In this document: one piece after another, positions 12,743 to 22,985 of the stretch
Numbering within the stretch: position 1 is the first letter of the stretch
Layout of the letters: every line of letters starts with the position of its first letter
NCBI RefSeq assembly: GCF_014851395.1
Contig: NW_024041373.1
Span: 24,973,193-25,037,192 of the forward strand
Source: Micropterus salmoides
Taxonomy: Eukaryota; Chordata; Actinopteri; Centrarchiformes; Centrarchidae
Direction: 5' to 3'
DNA length: 64,000 nucleotides
Made by a program: the position numbers and the translations under genes
The notes under the pieces: generated by a model
Databases searched by the model: none
What the model saw: the letters and a program-made list of their open reading frames with translations, nothing else
Told to the model about the DNA's origin: nothing

Positions 12743-13300
12743 CATCTGCTAAAGTATGGAGGACCGATCCTGACACATTCAGAAATAAATAAATGCTAAA
12801 ATAAATAAGCATCAATTAAATACACAAAAAAAGTAAATAAATGTAGGTAGTAATTAAATTATACAAGGAGACATAAATGTATATTTTAATTAGTGTCTTT
12901 ACTTATTCACCTTTTGTTATAATTACCTTTATTACTTTTTAATGTATTTGTGTTTTAATATTTTTCTGTTTTATTCTTCCTTTTTTTTGTTTACCTTATT
13001 TATTTTCACCCATGGTATTTATTTCTGCCTGTCCTTTTTACATTTCTGTATGCATTTCTGCCTCATTATGCAAATGAGGGGCTGTGTCTCAAGGGGTCAT
13101 TTTCTCTGCTATTGGTGGACCAGTCAGACAGGAGAGCTCCTACTCTGCCCGCAGACATCAACGATCTTGCTCCTCACACAGTCAGATGGCTTCCTTCAGT
13201 GCGCTGAGGTGTCTAGCAACTCTGAAGACAATACTACCAGCCATATCTTCCTTCTCTTTTCATGTAGACGCTCCGACAGACAGTGCTTTCAGTTTGCTGC
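12743..13300 (+). repeat. left arm of the foldback element
   Basis: Inverted partner of 14700-15352. It contains A/T-rich AAATAAATAAA stretches, then a GC-richer half with an octamer (ATGCAAAT, 13068-13075) and an inverted CCAAT box (13111-13115). The arms diverge by scattered substitutions and small indels, so the inversion is not recent. Confidence 0.7.
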
Positions 13301-14699
13301 ATGCATGGACACAGAACTGCGGTATAGGGAGAAGCACACGGTCAGCTCGCTGCACTCGTACTCAATTCTGTATGGTAAATTCAGTTTTAACGGAGCAGAG
13401 CGAGCTGACAGGCAGAGTTAGACTTTTTTTGTCTGTTTCTCTTTACAAAGACGCATGTTTGCAGTCAGTCTTCTCTGAAGAGTGCAATGAAGTCTCGGTA
13501 GTACACGATGCGAGCACGACATACAACACAATTTATCAGATTACACAACGGATATACAGTATGAAAATAAGATTGATTGGATTATACTCACAGGAAGTAT
13601 AAAACCTGTTACATATGTCTATTAAAAGTAAAATAACACAAATGTCAGGGAAATTACTTAAATTTAAGTACTGCTGTTGTACACTTGAAATACCTTTCTG
13701 ATAGGAAGCCTTCTTGAGGTGGTATAAAACATTTCTTCTTAAATTCTGATTTGAGTTGTGGACAACTATGACTACATGAATTAAAAAAATTACACATTTT
13801 CACTGCCCAAGTCAGCTATAACACAAGTCTTGTTCATTAGACTACATGCTGTACAATATTTGTGGACAGATTTTGTCCCAGGATTTATTATGCATTTCTT
13901 TTTCTTCATTGCATGATTTATAATAAGGTGAGAAATGGGTCTGTTCTGAGTTCATCCTGCACTGCAGCAGCTAATAAAGTCCATTTAATCCCCAAAACGC
14001 TTTTCTTTTAGGCAGGCTGGAGCAGAAAACAACTCGCCTTTCTCAAGTTGTACAGTAATGTCACATGTGTATGAAGGTGGATCAAACAAACTACTTGTTA
14101 TAATTACACAGTATTAGGGGTGTGGGCTGTATTAAAAGTATCCACTGTTCTCCCATGCTCTAACACACAGTAACGATGAAATGTGTGCTGTTCTCTCATT
14201 CTTCCTCTGTATGTACACATAAACAAGGCAGGGAAATATAAAAGGAACTTATTTTATTGTTTGGGGGTTATTTGTTGTTCTCCGCATGCCTCCTCCTGTG
14301 TTTTCTGTGTGAGACATAGAAGTACAATTTAGCCTTACAACGTTAGCCTTCATTAAATCATTTCGACTGGTTAAGTGCAGTAAAGTTAACTTTAAATTTA
14401 CTTCACCACCACACATAAAACACGGCTTAATAGCAATCACAGTTAACAGAAGCATAAAATTCTTCTTAATGGTAACTGTTAAGATTATTTTTTGTTAGTC
14501 ACCACCACTAGCTTAAGAGCTTTAGCCTATATGAAGTTAGCACTACATAAATTAGCCTAGTGGCTAACGGAATTTTACTCTCCTCATAGCTTAACAGATT
14601 ACATGTATTATTCATAATACTCACCGCTGGTGAAGTCACTCCAGATTTAGCTGCGGCTAACTGATGTGGCTCTCAAAAACAGCTCACTTTCCTGCAGTT

Positions 14700-15352
14700 C
14701 TGTGTACATATAAGTCACTAATTGAAAACTCTGTAGGTCACAGTGTCCACATGAAAAGAGAAGGAAGACATGGCTGGTAGTGTCCTCAAACAGAGAGAAC
14801 ACCTCAGCGCACTGAAGGAAGCCATCTGACTGTGTGAGGAGCAGATCGTTGATGTCTGCGGGCAGAGGTCTAGAGCTCTCCCGTCTGACTGGTCCACCAA
14901 TAGGAGAGAAAATGACCCCTTGAGACACAGCCCCTCCTCATTTGCATAAAGAGGCAGAAATGCATACAGAAATGTAAAAAGGACAGGCAGAAATAAAGAA
15001 CATGGGTGAAAATAAATAAGGTCAAAAAATACAAAGGAAGAATAAAACAGACAAAAATATTAACACACAAAAATAAATACATTAAAAAAATAAGTAATTA
15101 ATAAATAAATGTGAAGATTATAACGGAGAATAAATACATAAGTAATAATAATTATTACAAAGGTGAATAAGTAAAGACACTAATTAAAATATATACATTT
15201 GTCTCCTTGTATCATTTAATTACTACTACATTTATTTATTTACTTTATTTTTTGAATTTTAATTGGATGCTTTATTTATTGAGCATTTATTTATTTCTGT
15301 ATTTATTTCTGACTGTGTCAGGATCGGTCCTCCATACTTTAGCAGCACAGCA
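14700..15352 (-). repeat. right arm of the foldback element
   Basis: Reverse complement of the left arm, with the CCAAT box at 14897-14901 and ATTTGCAT at 14940-14947 in the same relative layout. It is longer than the left arm because of an extra AT-rich stretch around 15080-15150. Confidence 0.7.
14897..14947 (+). promoter_or_regulatory. CCAAT + octamer module (right arm)
   Basis: A CCAAT box followed 38 bases later by ATTTGCAT, an Oct-factor octamer; the pair faces the right end of the element. The mirror pair in the left arm (13111-13115, 13068-13075) faces the left end with near-identical spacing. CCAAT plus octamer is the arrangement of histone H2B-type promoters; whether it is active here is unknown. 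No clear TATA box follows. Confidence 0.35.
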
Positions 15353-17599
15353 ACGTAAAACTTATAGAAAGAAACTCCGGCAGCTACTGCCAGTGATGCA
15401 TGGACTCTTCGGGAGAGAGTGGCATTAAGCAATGTAGTGTTTTTTAAAATCACTGAATATATGCATATGCAGAAAAACAGTAGTTCAAAAGTCGGGATTG
15501 ACTTGCATTATTTTTTTTATTTCAGCTGGTGGCGTTAAGATGTTTTGTAAAATCCATAGCTTCTTGCTGCTGTTATGAATGATATTAATATAGTAATAAT
15601 ATAGTAACATAACTAGTTATCACCCAGTAATAAGTAAAGTAATAGTATTACTTTTTTAGAGTAATTTGGAGTATTAAATAACTAGTAACTTATTACAATT
15701 TCTGAGTACCTTGCCCAACACTGGTTGTCATAATATCAAGTCATAACAGGCCATAATTTACACTGACATTAGAGAAGCTGTGATGGGTTTTAACAGAACT
15801 TTTCTCCTAACTTGAAAAAGATAACTACTCAGTTGTGGGTGACATTGAGGAGAAGTCTCTAATTAATAATGACAACCACAGACTGTATCACTGTCACCCT
15901 TTTGTCAGTACAATTCCTTTTGTAGTGACAGCTACAGATTGTCGAAATATATTGATGTCTGTTACAAAGTTCTTTTAGAAAGAGCTTTTGAGTCTGGGCT
16001 GTCTGCCAATTGAGCCACTTGGTATCAGTAGAGTTAGAGGTTGAGCAGGAGCCTTCAGGGAAAAAGAAAGCAAAATCACTTGGGCCGCTTTTGAATCTTC
16101 CTGTAGGAGCAAAAAGTTTCAGCGCTTCCTCCAAGAAGCACATTAGAGGAATCACACTCCATTTTCACATGGAAAAACTTGACCGACTTTGCATTTCCCA
16201 GCTTGGATGACTTATTACAGCACTGCCAGTGATGAGTGTTTTGAACCCAATTTCAAGGCTTTGCCCAAGTTACTGTCTGCCAAGAATGAAACGTGATGAA
16301 ATGCCCTCTGCAAATTTTTAACAGATAGAAGCTGGTATCGTGTCTCAATAACAACTGTTGCAGAAGAGGTAGAACAAAGTTATACTGTAACACAGTGCAG
16401 GTCAAGTTGACGGCTTCACCACCAGTAACAGATTACTAACAAAAAGTACCTTAATCAATAATGCACTATTGTTCAGACAGACAGGAAGAGAGACAGACAC
16501 ATGACAAAAGACACATAGACAGAGCCCGGCGGTGTCACAGTATAAACTGTTAAGGACAAGAAAAATGGGCAAAATGGACTTATTTTGTGTATAGATGTTA
16601 AACATTCAAAGATATATTCACAGACAATAAGAACAACACTTATAACAGTGAAATTAATAGTTTATGTGACAACTCACTCACTTTGAAGGCCATGGTTTGT
16701 GGAACTTTTCCTTGGTGTAGAAAAGTATAAGGCTTTGCTTCAGTGTTCTAGATCTAAAATTAGTCTCTAATTGGCAGCATGTCCTTCTGAAAAGCCTGTA
16801 ATTTGCACAGAGTTGCTAGATTTAATTTAGACAGGTTTTAATGTATGATTGAAATGATTTTCTAGGGTCATAAAAATAGCAAGCTCAATGATTGATCAAG
16901 AACGTGCCTGATGACCTCTTTTGGAATTTCACTAAAAGTCCTTAGCAATGCTCTCTCCTGGGTTAATGCACAGGTTAACAGTGCAACAAGCCTACTGCAG
17001 AGTGTTTGGAGGAAGCAAAACTGTCTCAGTGTTTCTCTTAAACAGACGTGTGTTGCCTCCGAGAGTCCCTGCTCATTTTGCTTGTAAATTATCTCTGAAT
17101 GAAGCAGCTCCTCAGAGAATGACTATAAAGGAAGAGGAGCACCAGCTGAAAGAGACGCAAACAACTAGGGTTTTTTAATTTATTCAGTGATTTCCACAGG
17201 GAACGGCTGGGGATTCTGGAAATAAAGCCATTTATATTTTTACATCAGTCCATGTTGTTCTTTTGTGGATTCCTTCTGAGGTGAATTAGATTTATTGATT
17301 AATTTAATTCAGTTCTAAACTCTAATTCAATTCAAATCTCAAACTGATAATTGATAAGGCATAGTAACCTGTGAGGTATTATTGTTAGTAAAAAATCATT
17401 GACAAGGACTTACAAGAGCCTCACTCGTCACCATTATCACACAGAAGAGATTGCAAGATTTTCTATCGGGGAACATTCAATGCTCCCAAAGCTCATCACA
17501 TCTTAGAGAGGCTGGTATGGTTGCACTGGCTTTATATATTATCTATACATTCACATTTAATATCTACAGCACACTTGGGTGTAAATCAGATGCAATACT

Positions 17600-18019
17600 G
17601 CACTAAGTGCAATTTTGAAGTACTTAAACTTTACTCCAGTAATCCCATTTTATGCTCCTACTACATTTTGGAGGCAAATGTTTTACTTTTCACTCATTTA
17701 TCTGACGACATTAGCAACTATTTACTTTGTTGATTAATATTATTTATGCAAAATATAATCAACAAATAAATTATGATGCATTATCAAAGATTAAGCTACC
17801 CAGCAGTAAAAAAGTAGTTACAATTACACATTATTGCATCCATTGTTATAATCCAATAATTTTACCTAAATTAATTGCAAATGATCCATTCTTACTTTTA
17901 GTTTTGGTACTTTGAGTATATTTTGTTGCTAATACTTTGGTACTTTTATTTAAAATTTCTATGCTGTGGTATCGCTACTTTTACTTAAGTAATGGATCTG
18001 AGTACTTTCTATGCCACTG
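17600..18019 (-). mobile_element. short hAT-like non-autonomous element
   Basis: On the minus strand it starts CAGTGGCATAGAAAGTACTC at 18019 and continues with AGATCCATTACTTAAGTAAAAG. This matches a very common teleost element whose both ends are rich in GTACTTTTACT motifs. The plus-strand left part (AAGTACTTAAACTTTACTCC) corresponds to the other end, though the exact terminus near 17600 is eroded. It has no coding capacity. Confidence 0.55.
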
Positions 18020-19429
18020 GGGTTTGCACAGTGGCATGCACTGTATATGCATGCATCAGTAATACTTTTCTACCTGCATAATGTTGAAATGATGCTTGCA
18101 GAGTATTAAATGTGTTTTCATTTACCAGCATTTTATTTCTTTGAGTGCCAGATGAAAACAAAAACAGAGCATGACTTCACTGACACTTTCTTTTTGTTTC
18201 TGTGTTGTTGCATTACTACTTTTTCTTTTTTCCTTTCTCTTTTTATTCTGTGCAGACAAATAAACTTGTGTTTTGCCATTCAGATGCATCTGATGATCCT
18301 TTAGAAGCATCTGATCCACCTTAACGCAGATCAAACTTGGTAAGATCAGTAAACAGACAGAGCAGGTTGACTGAAGTGAAGGAACACAGCGGGTGTGTTT
18401 GCTCACAGCTTTTGCCATCAAACACACCAAGGAAACAGCAGCCTGCAGGCTGTGCTTCCCGTAGTCTCCAGGTGGTGAAAATCATTCAGATCCTCTGTTG
18501 TGTCAAAGACAAAGACATCACAGCGCATCTATCCAATTCTTATCTCAGGTACGAAAGTAAACCAGCCAACTCTTGCTGCTAGAATGCGCCAAAAACAGGG
18601 GTGTGTTTCCTAAAAGCCACTGTATCAGCACGTACATACTTTCTTGTCAATTCTTCTGGTGACAAGCCAACCTTTGGCAAAGTGTGTAATGTACTAAACT
18701 AAAACAACAGCAGGAACCACAGCAAAAGGAGGCAATGACCACTCTTTGACTTTATCTGTCCGTGTGCTTTTCTATCATTCACCCTGAGGTGTCTGTCAGT
18801 TTGTGTGAATCCAACTGAGACTTGTCTTTGATGTTGTGTGCTGTGGTGTCCTGCAGGGAAGTGAATCATGAATTGAGCTGTGCTGCTGCAACACACCAGA
18901 ACAGAAACAAAGGGGAGCTTCCTTTTAGAGCTTACTTTATCTGCACAAACGGCTAAAACACTGGGGGTTAAAAAAAGAGAGAGAAGAAAAGAAGACAACA
19001 ATGCAGTGATAAGCTATTGATGTTACAGTGCTAAATTTTATATGTGAATACTGGGGAGTATAGAGGAGGGAGTGATGGAATAGCCCAGCTGACATGTCAC
19101 AGGCTTGAATGAACACCTACTTCTTTTAAACGGTAACATACGGTCTCTTGATTATCAGTCAAATATTATGTCATGCTAATCCTTAAATTACCATAACCTA
19201 GAAAACTTAACTTCAGTACATTCTCTTTAAAGTATTAGAGCCAGCACTGAAGTGTGTTTGAGCAATGCATGTGCTCCAAACTGCACTAGTGAAGTGTTTA
19301 CAGTGGATGTGGCCATAGTTGTTTGGGCAGCCCACAGGTGTCAAACTGTGCATCTATATTCTAGAAATATGGAAAAGGTAAAGCTGGAAAATCACATCTC
19401 TGTTAGGGTTTTGGGTTTCTGTTTTTGCC

Positions 19430-19800
19430 TTTTTTTTTTTAGCCTTGTTTATACCAGTCCCTCTTTCCCTCACTGTTCTGTGTTCTTGTCCTTATGTTTT
19501 GGTCAGTTGATCATTTGTTCCATGTTCTCAGTTGTATTCGGTTACATTCATCATCGTGTCACCAGCTTTACTTACTGGTTTACTTTGAAGTTGTTGGTGT
19601 CTGGTGTTCGTTCTCTAGCTTTGTTTCCTGTTGTCTAATTTTCCTGATGTGTTTCACCTGTTTGCTCCTGCCCTGCTTTTTTGCCCCTGTATTATAATGT
19701 GCTCAGTCCTTGTTGTGTCCTATCATTATATTTTCAGTCTTCTGTGCTGTTTGGATTACCTGCTTGTCCTTTTTGGATGTCTGCCTGCATCTCTGTGAGC
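19430..19800 (+). repeat. LTR-like fragment (Ty3/gypsy-type, decayed)
   Basis: T- and G/T-rich sequence of short words (CTGTTCTGTGTTCTTG, TGTTTCACCTGTTTGCTCC, TTTGGATTACCTGC) in an order I associate with a widespread teleost LTR. No partner LTR or internal coding region lies near. This is a resemblance judgement. Confidence 0.35.
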
Positions 19801-19863
19801 CTGATAATTAGTTATTGTATTTAAATAATATAATAATAATATATGGCTTGGCCAAAGCTGGTG

Positions 19864-20449
19864 CCATTACTGCGTCTGGTGCTGAAACAGATCACAGTCA
19901 TGACAGCAAAAGTTACTCACATAATCACTTGCTCTTAAGCGATTGTGCCTGTAAAATAAAAGCGCAAGAACGTCTTTGCAGCAGTACTTTATATTATGTT
20001 TAATTGAGAGATTTTACTTTGAATTTCCTTCAGAACTTTTCAAAAGAGTCTCTGGCTTGCTTGACACACTTCTGAAAAAGCCGCCAGAAAACGTGAGATT
20101 GGATTCCCCTGAATGAGAAACGCAGGAATTTCTTCTGCATGGAGCTACTGGGGAAATGAAAAGCGTCCAAAGGTTGATGTGGACCAATTGCGGAGGGGGA
20201 CACACTAAAACACACATGTAAAACGATCTCTGCAAAATCAATTTAGTGAAAAGAGAACAATAATACTAGCAGGAAGTGGGGAGTGAACACTCAACCCTAC
20301 AAACAGGAGTCCTGTGTACTGCTGACTGAGCTGAATAGGGACACAGTAAATGGCGAATTGTAAATGATAAATTGACGACGTTCTGGCCCACTGTCTAATG
20401 ACTTGAATGAAAAATTTGGCCCAATGCCATCCTTATTTGCCGACCCCTG
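19864..20449 (-). mobile_element. hAT-Charlie-like element fragment, second copy
   Basis: Diverged relative of 302-565 in the same orientation, with the same CAGGGGTCGGCAAA end (complement of 20436-20449) and the same internal CAGTCATGACAGCAA block. It is longer because a SINE-like segment (about 20255-20345) and extra sequence split it. It lies about 200 bp from CNTNAP exon 2, in intron 2. Confidence 0.6.
20255..20345 (-). repeat. tRNA-derived SINE remnant
   Basis: On the minus strand a degenerate A box (CAGCTCAGTCAGCAG, near 20319-20333) is followed about 30 bases later by a B-box-like GGGTTGAGTGTTC (near 20284-20297). This order and spacing match the pol III promoter of a tRNA-derived SINE head. 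It lies inside the hAT-Charlie-like copy, so it probably inserted later. No intact tRNA cloverleaf is expected. Confidence 0.45.
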
Positions 20450-20645
20450 CTCTACAATGTCCTGCCTTTAGTCTGATTCCATGATTAAGACAGATGCAAC
20501 AAGAAAAACTGATCAACATTTGTGAGTCCCCCACCATAGTGAATGTGCTGGTTTGTTTTGTACAATACCCCACCACACCCCTCTTACCAAAAAACATTAC
20601 AGATATCTGCCAAAAGGATGGTTTGCAATAGTTACTGTTACTCAC

Positions 20646-20756
20646 CTTCTCTCCGGTTCAACTTGGCAAAGCCTGGCCCATGGCTGCCAGACAACTGTGA
20701 GGAACTTTTGAAGGACGATTGCAGTAGACTGGATACCAGGGGACTGTGACAAACCT
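20646..20756 (-). CDS. cntnap: CNTNAP exon 2: start of discoidin domain
   Basis: This 111-nt exon is bounded by an ACAG acceptor and a GTGAGT donor (phase 1 in, phase 1 out). It encodes residues 29-65 of the joined protein. It contains CHSPLVSSLLQ, then SGSHGPGFAKLNRRE, the start of the F5/8C (discoidin) domain in CNTNAP proteins, where the family consensus is close to C-D-x-P-L-V-S-x-L-P followed by GPGFAKLN. Cys31 is expected to pair with Cys177 in exon 4, closing the discoidin fold. The donor leaves one base that completes the first Gly of GAGGWSP in exon 3. The exon sits about 200 bp from a hAT-Charlie-like fragment in intron 2 but is not disrupted. Confidence 0.93.
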
Positions 20757-22304
20757 CTGTGAATCACAGAACAGAAGGAACGGACAGATTTAAAATCATG
20801 ACACAAAGTCACAGCTGACCATGGACCACTGCGGTTGCACCCTCAGTCGTCTCACAATAAGAATGCCCTCTTCAAATTCACTGCTGAAAAATAAATCTAA
20901 AATTTATGGATCCTAATGGGCAATTTATTAGTCCTCATATGAGCCTTGTGTAAACAGATTTTTGACTATGATGAGACCCTGCTCAATATTAAATGCACTG
21001 TGTCCTGATGGCCGAGCAGACCGATTAATTAGAAAAAAGGCCACTAGAGTGGATCAGGGATGTCAGAGGAGGCTTTATACCACAATCACCCTGATGGTTA
21101 TATACTTAAACACTGATGCTGTATAACACAACACACATTTACCCTCTTTTTCGCTCACTTGACGAGATGACACAACTGCATACATGTAAATATAAACTTT
21201 ACTCCTGTCACAGTACACGAAAACACACACACAAAACACATTCAGTTTTATGGTCAGCTCATACCCGAGGCAATACAAACATTTATACATTTATGAGCAT
21301 TCACTTTTGATTTAATTAATTCAATTTGTAGTATTTTTCTTGTAATACACCACACTGCAAACTTAAGTGGCCCAGTGGAGCCTTCAGCTGAATCCCTCCT
21401 CTCCTAACAGATATTTTCCATGTTCGCTGAGAGCCAAATATTGCTGAGAGCTGAGATATATCTTGGAGAGATTATATTAATGAAGGATCTTGAGCTGTCT
21501 TTACTTTGCTTAGTCGAGATTTAATCAGACTTGGCCTCGCTGCTTTGATATTGGATTTCTGCCCGTTAAGGGAACTTACACAGAAAGTTTGACTTTGCTC
21601 TCTCTTTCATGGGACTTTGATTTTATCTTGCTTTTGTTCATTGTTGTATATTGTTTTGCATGATGCAACAATCAGTTAGTGCTACAATAGCTTAGCCACA
21701 CATGCTAAAATTAAGATGGTCATGAGTTTTTTTCATTGAAATCATGAAAACCTGATTTGAAATTGGTAAAAGCTTGAGTACAAAAATGCAGTTCCAAGTC
21801 TGTAGCGTTGTATTAAAAATGTTAATATCCAGCTCTGAAAGCTCCAAGACAACATCTGTTGAAAACACACACATTGTTAGTACTTGGTGCAAGGGAACAA
21901 CTCTGGATACTAAAGAGAATATTTGATTATAAAGTACTTGAAAGGTTTTCCCTGGATGTCTACAGAAAATGAAAGCGAGTGAATGCATCTTTTTAAAGTA
22001 TTATAAAGAGCTGGTCTTGCCAAACTCAATTAATTTAATGGTTTAGAATGGGACACTTATGTTTTTCCATTAGACAGCTTTAAAATACAACTTTTTGTGT
22101 GTTTAGGTTAAAAACACAAAGTGAGTTCACCTGCCCATGCTTTGCCTGTATCAAAGAACAAAAAAGAAAAACATAAAAAAACATGATGCACTATAATTAA
22201 ACAATGTTTTACAAATAATCAAGGATGTGCATGCAGCAGAGAGGTAGAAAGATCATTGCTACAATGTCTTGCTGCAAAACAGTAAAATTACTAAAGGTGA
22301 ATAA

Positions 22305-22985
22305 GTGACGCTTATTAGCTCTAGTTTTTATCAACTGCGTCTGTTGTCAAAAATCAAACCTTTTCTTAATCCTAAAACTCTTGAGATGGCTGTTCATGCT
22401 TTTATCACCACACGTGTAGATTACTGCAATTCACTTTACTGCGGTATCTCGAAAACTCAAACTGCTCGTCTGCAATTGGTGCAAAATGCCGCCGCAAGAT
22501 TCCTCTCAAATAGTCGGAAAAGTGACCATATCACCCCAATTCTGAGGTCTCTTCATTGGTTGCCCATTAATTTCAGAATTGATTTTAAAATCCTGTTATT
22601 TGTGTACAAATCTCTATGCAACCAAGCACCGTGCTACCTATCTGAACTGCTTCAACCATATACTCCATCGAGAAGTCTGAGATCAGGTGAAAAGAATTAG
22701 TTATTACTGTTATTAGTCCCTCACTGCAGACTTAAACGCAGAGGGGATCGAGTATTTTATGTGGTTGGGCCTCGCCTGTGGAATATATTATATATATATA
22801 TTTTTTTTGTTAATTTTTCTCTCCTTGGAGTATGATGCTGTTTTTTCTATCTAAGTCTGATGCTGTACTTTTCTATGCTGTGCTGTTATGCATGGTATTA
22901 TTGTCTTTTAATTCTGTAGTTATGTAAAGCACTTGGGTCAGTCAGTGGCTGCTATAAAACGTGCTATATAAATAAAATGAACTTG
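22305..22985 (+). pseudogene. 5'-truncated LINE, reverse-transcriptase C-terminus
   Basis: About 131 codons are open from 22305 and read as the thumb and post-RT region of an L2/CR1-group reverse transcriptase: SSFYQLRLLSKIKPFL, MAVHAFITTRVDYCNSLYCG, LQLVQNAAARFLSN and SLHWLPINFRIDFKILLFVY. A stop and frameshift follow near 22700. Homology then resumes (LKRRGDRVFYVVGPRLWNIL) before a deletion. The 3' end has the characteristic tail TAAAGCACTTGGGTC then GCTATATAAATAAAATGAAC. The same protein blocks occur at 48065-48510, in a related but distinct copy. No endonuclease or catalytic YADD is present, so it is a dead-on-arrival insertion in CNTNAP intron 1, antisense to the gene. Confidence 0.8.

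Larger units (their letters stand above)
12363..15721. mobile_element. foldback element with hAT-like ends
   Basis: The left end reads CAGTTGGGCAGTAACG and the right end, reverse-complemented, CAGTGTTGGGCAAGGTACTC, both typical of teleost hAT elements. Flanks ATTGTGAT and GTTGTCAT agree at 6 of 8 positions, consistent with a decayed 8-bp hAT target duplication. Inside, two long inverted arms (about 12743-13300 and 14700-15352) share extensive sequence, e.g. AAGTATGGAGGACCGATCC and GCAGACATCAACGATC. A ~1.4 kb non-repeated centre separates them. The outer ~380 bp differ between the sides. Near 12690-12760 the left side encodes a zinc-finger-like fragment (GKKLSTAHNSTSNLLKHLLK) resembling the BED finger of hAT transposases. 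No catalytic domain is present. An alternative is two related elements inserted in opposite orientation. Confidence 0.6.
8803..20645 (-). other. intron 2 of the CNTNAP gene
   Basis: About 11.8 kb. It holds the 3.4 kb foldback element (12363-15721), a short hAT-like element (17600-18019), an LTR-like fragment (19430-19800), a hAT-Charlie-like fragment with a SINE remnant (19864-20449), and a CpG-bearing patch near 10370-10780. No further exon was recognised. Confidence 0.85.

Noticed and set aside
12942..13602. 159- and 172-codon ORFs, and mirrored frames at 14647-15082
   Set aside because: They lie in the inverted arms of the foldback element, and similar peptides appear from both arms only because the DNA is repeated. 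No protein motif was recognised.
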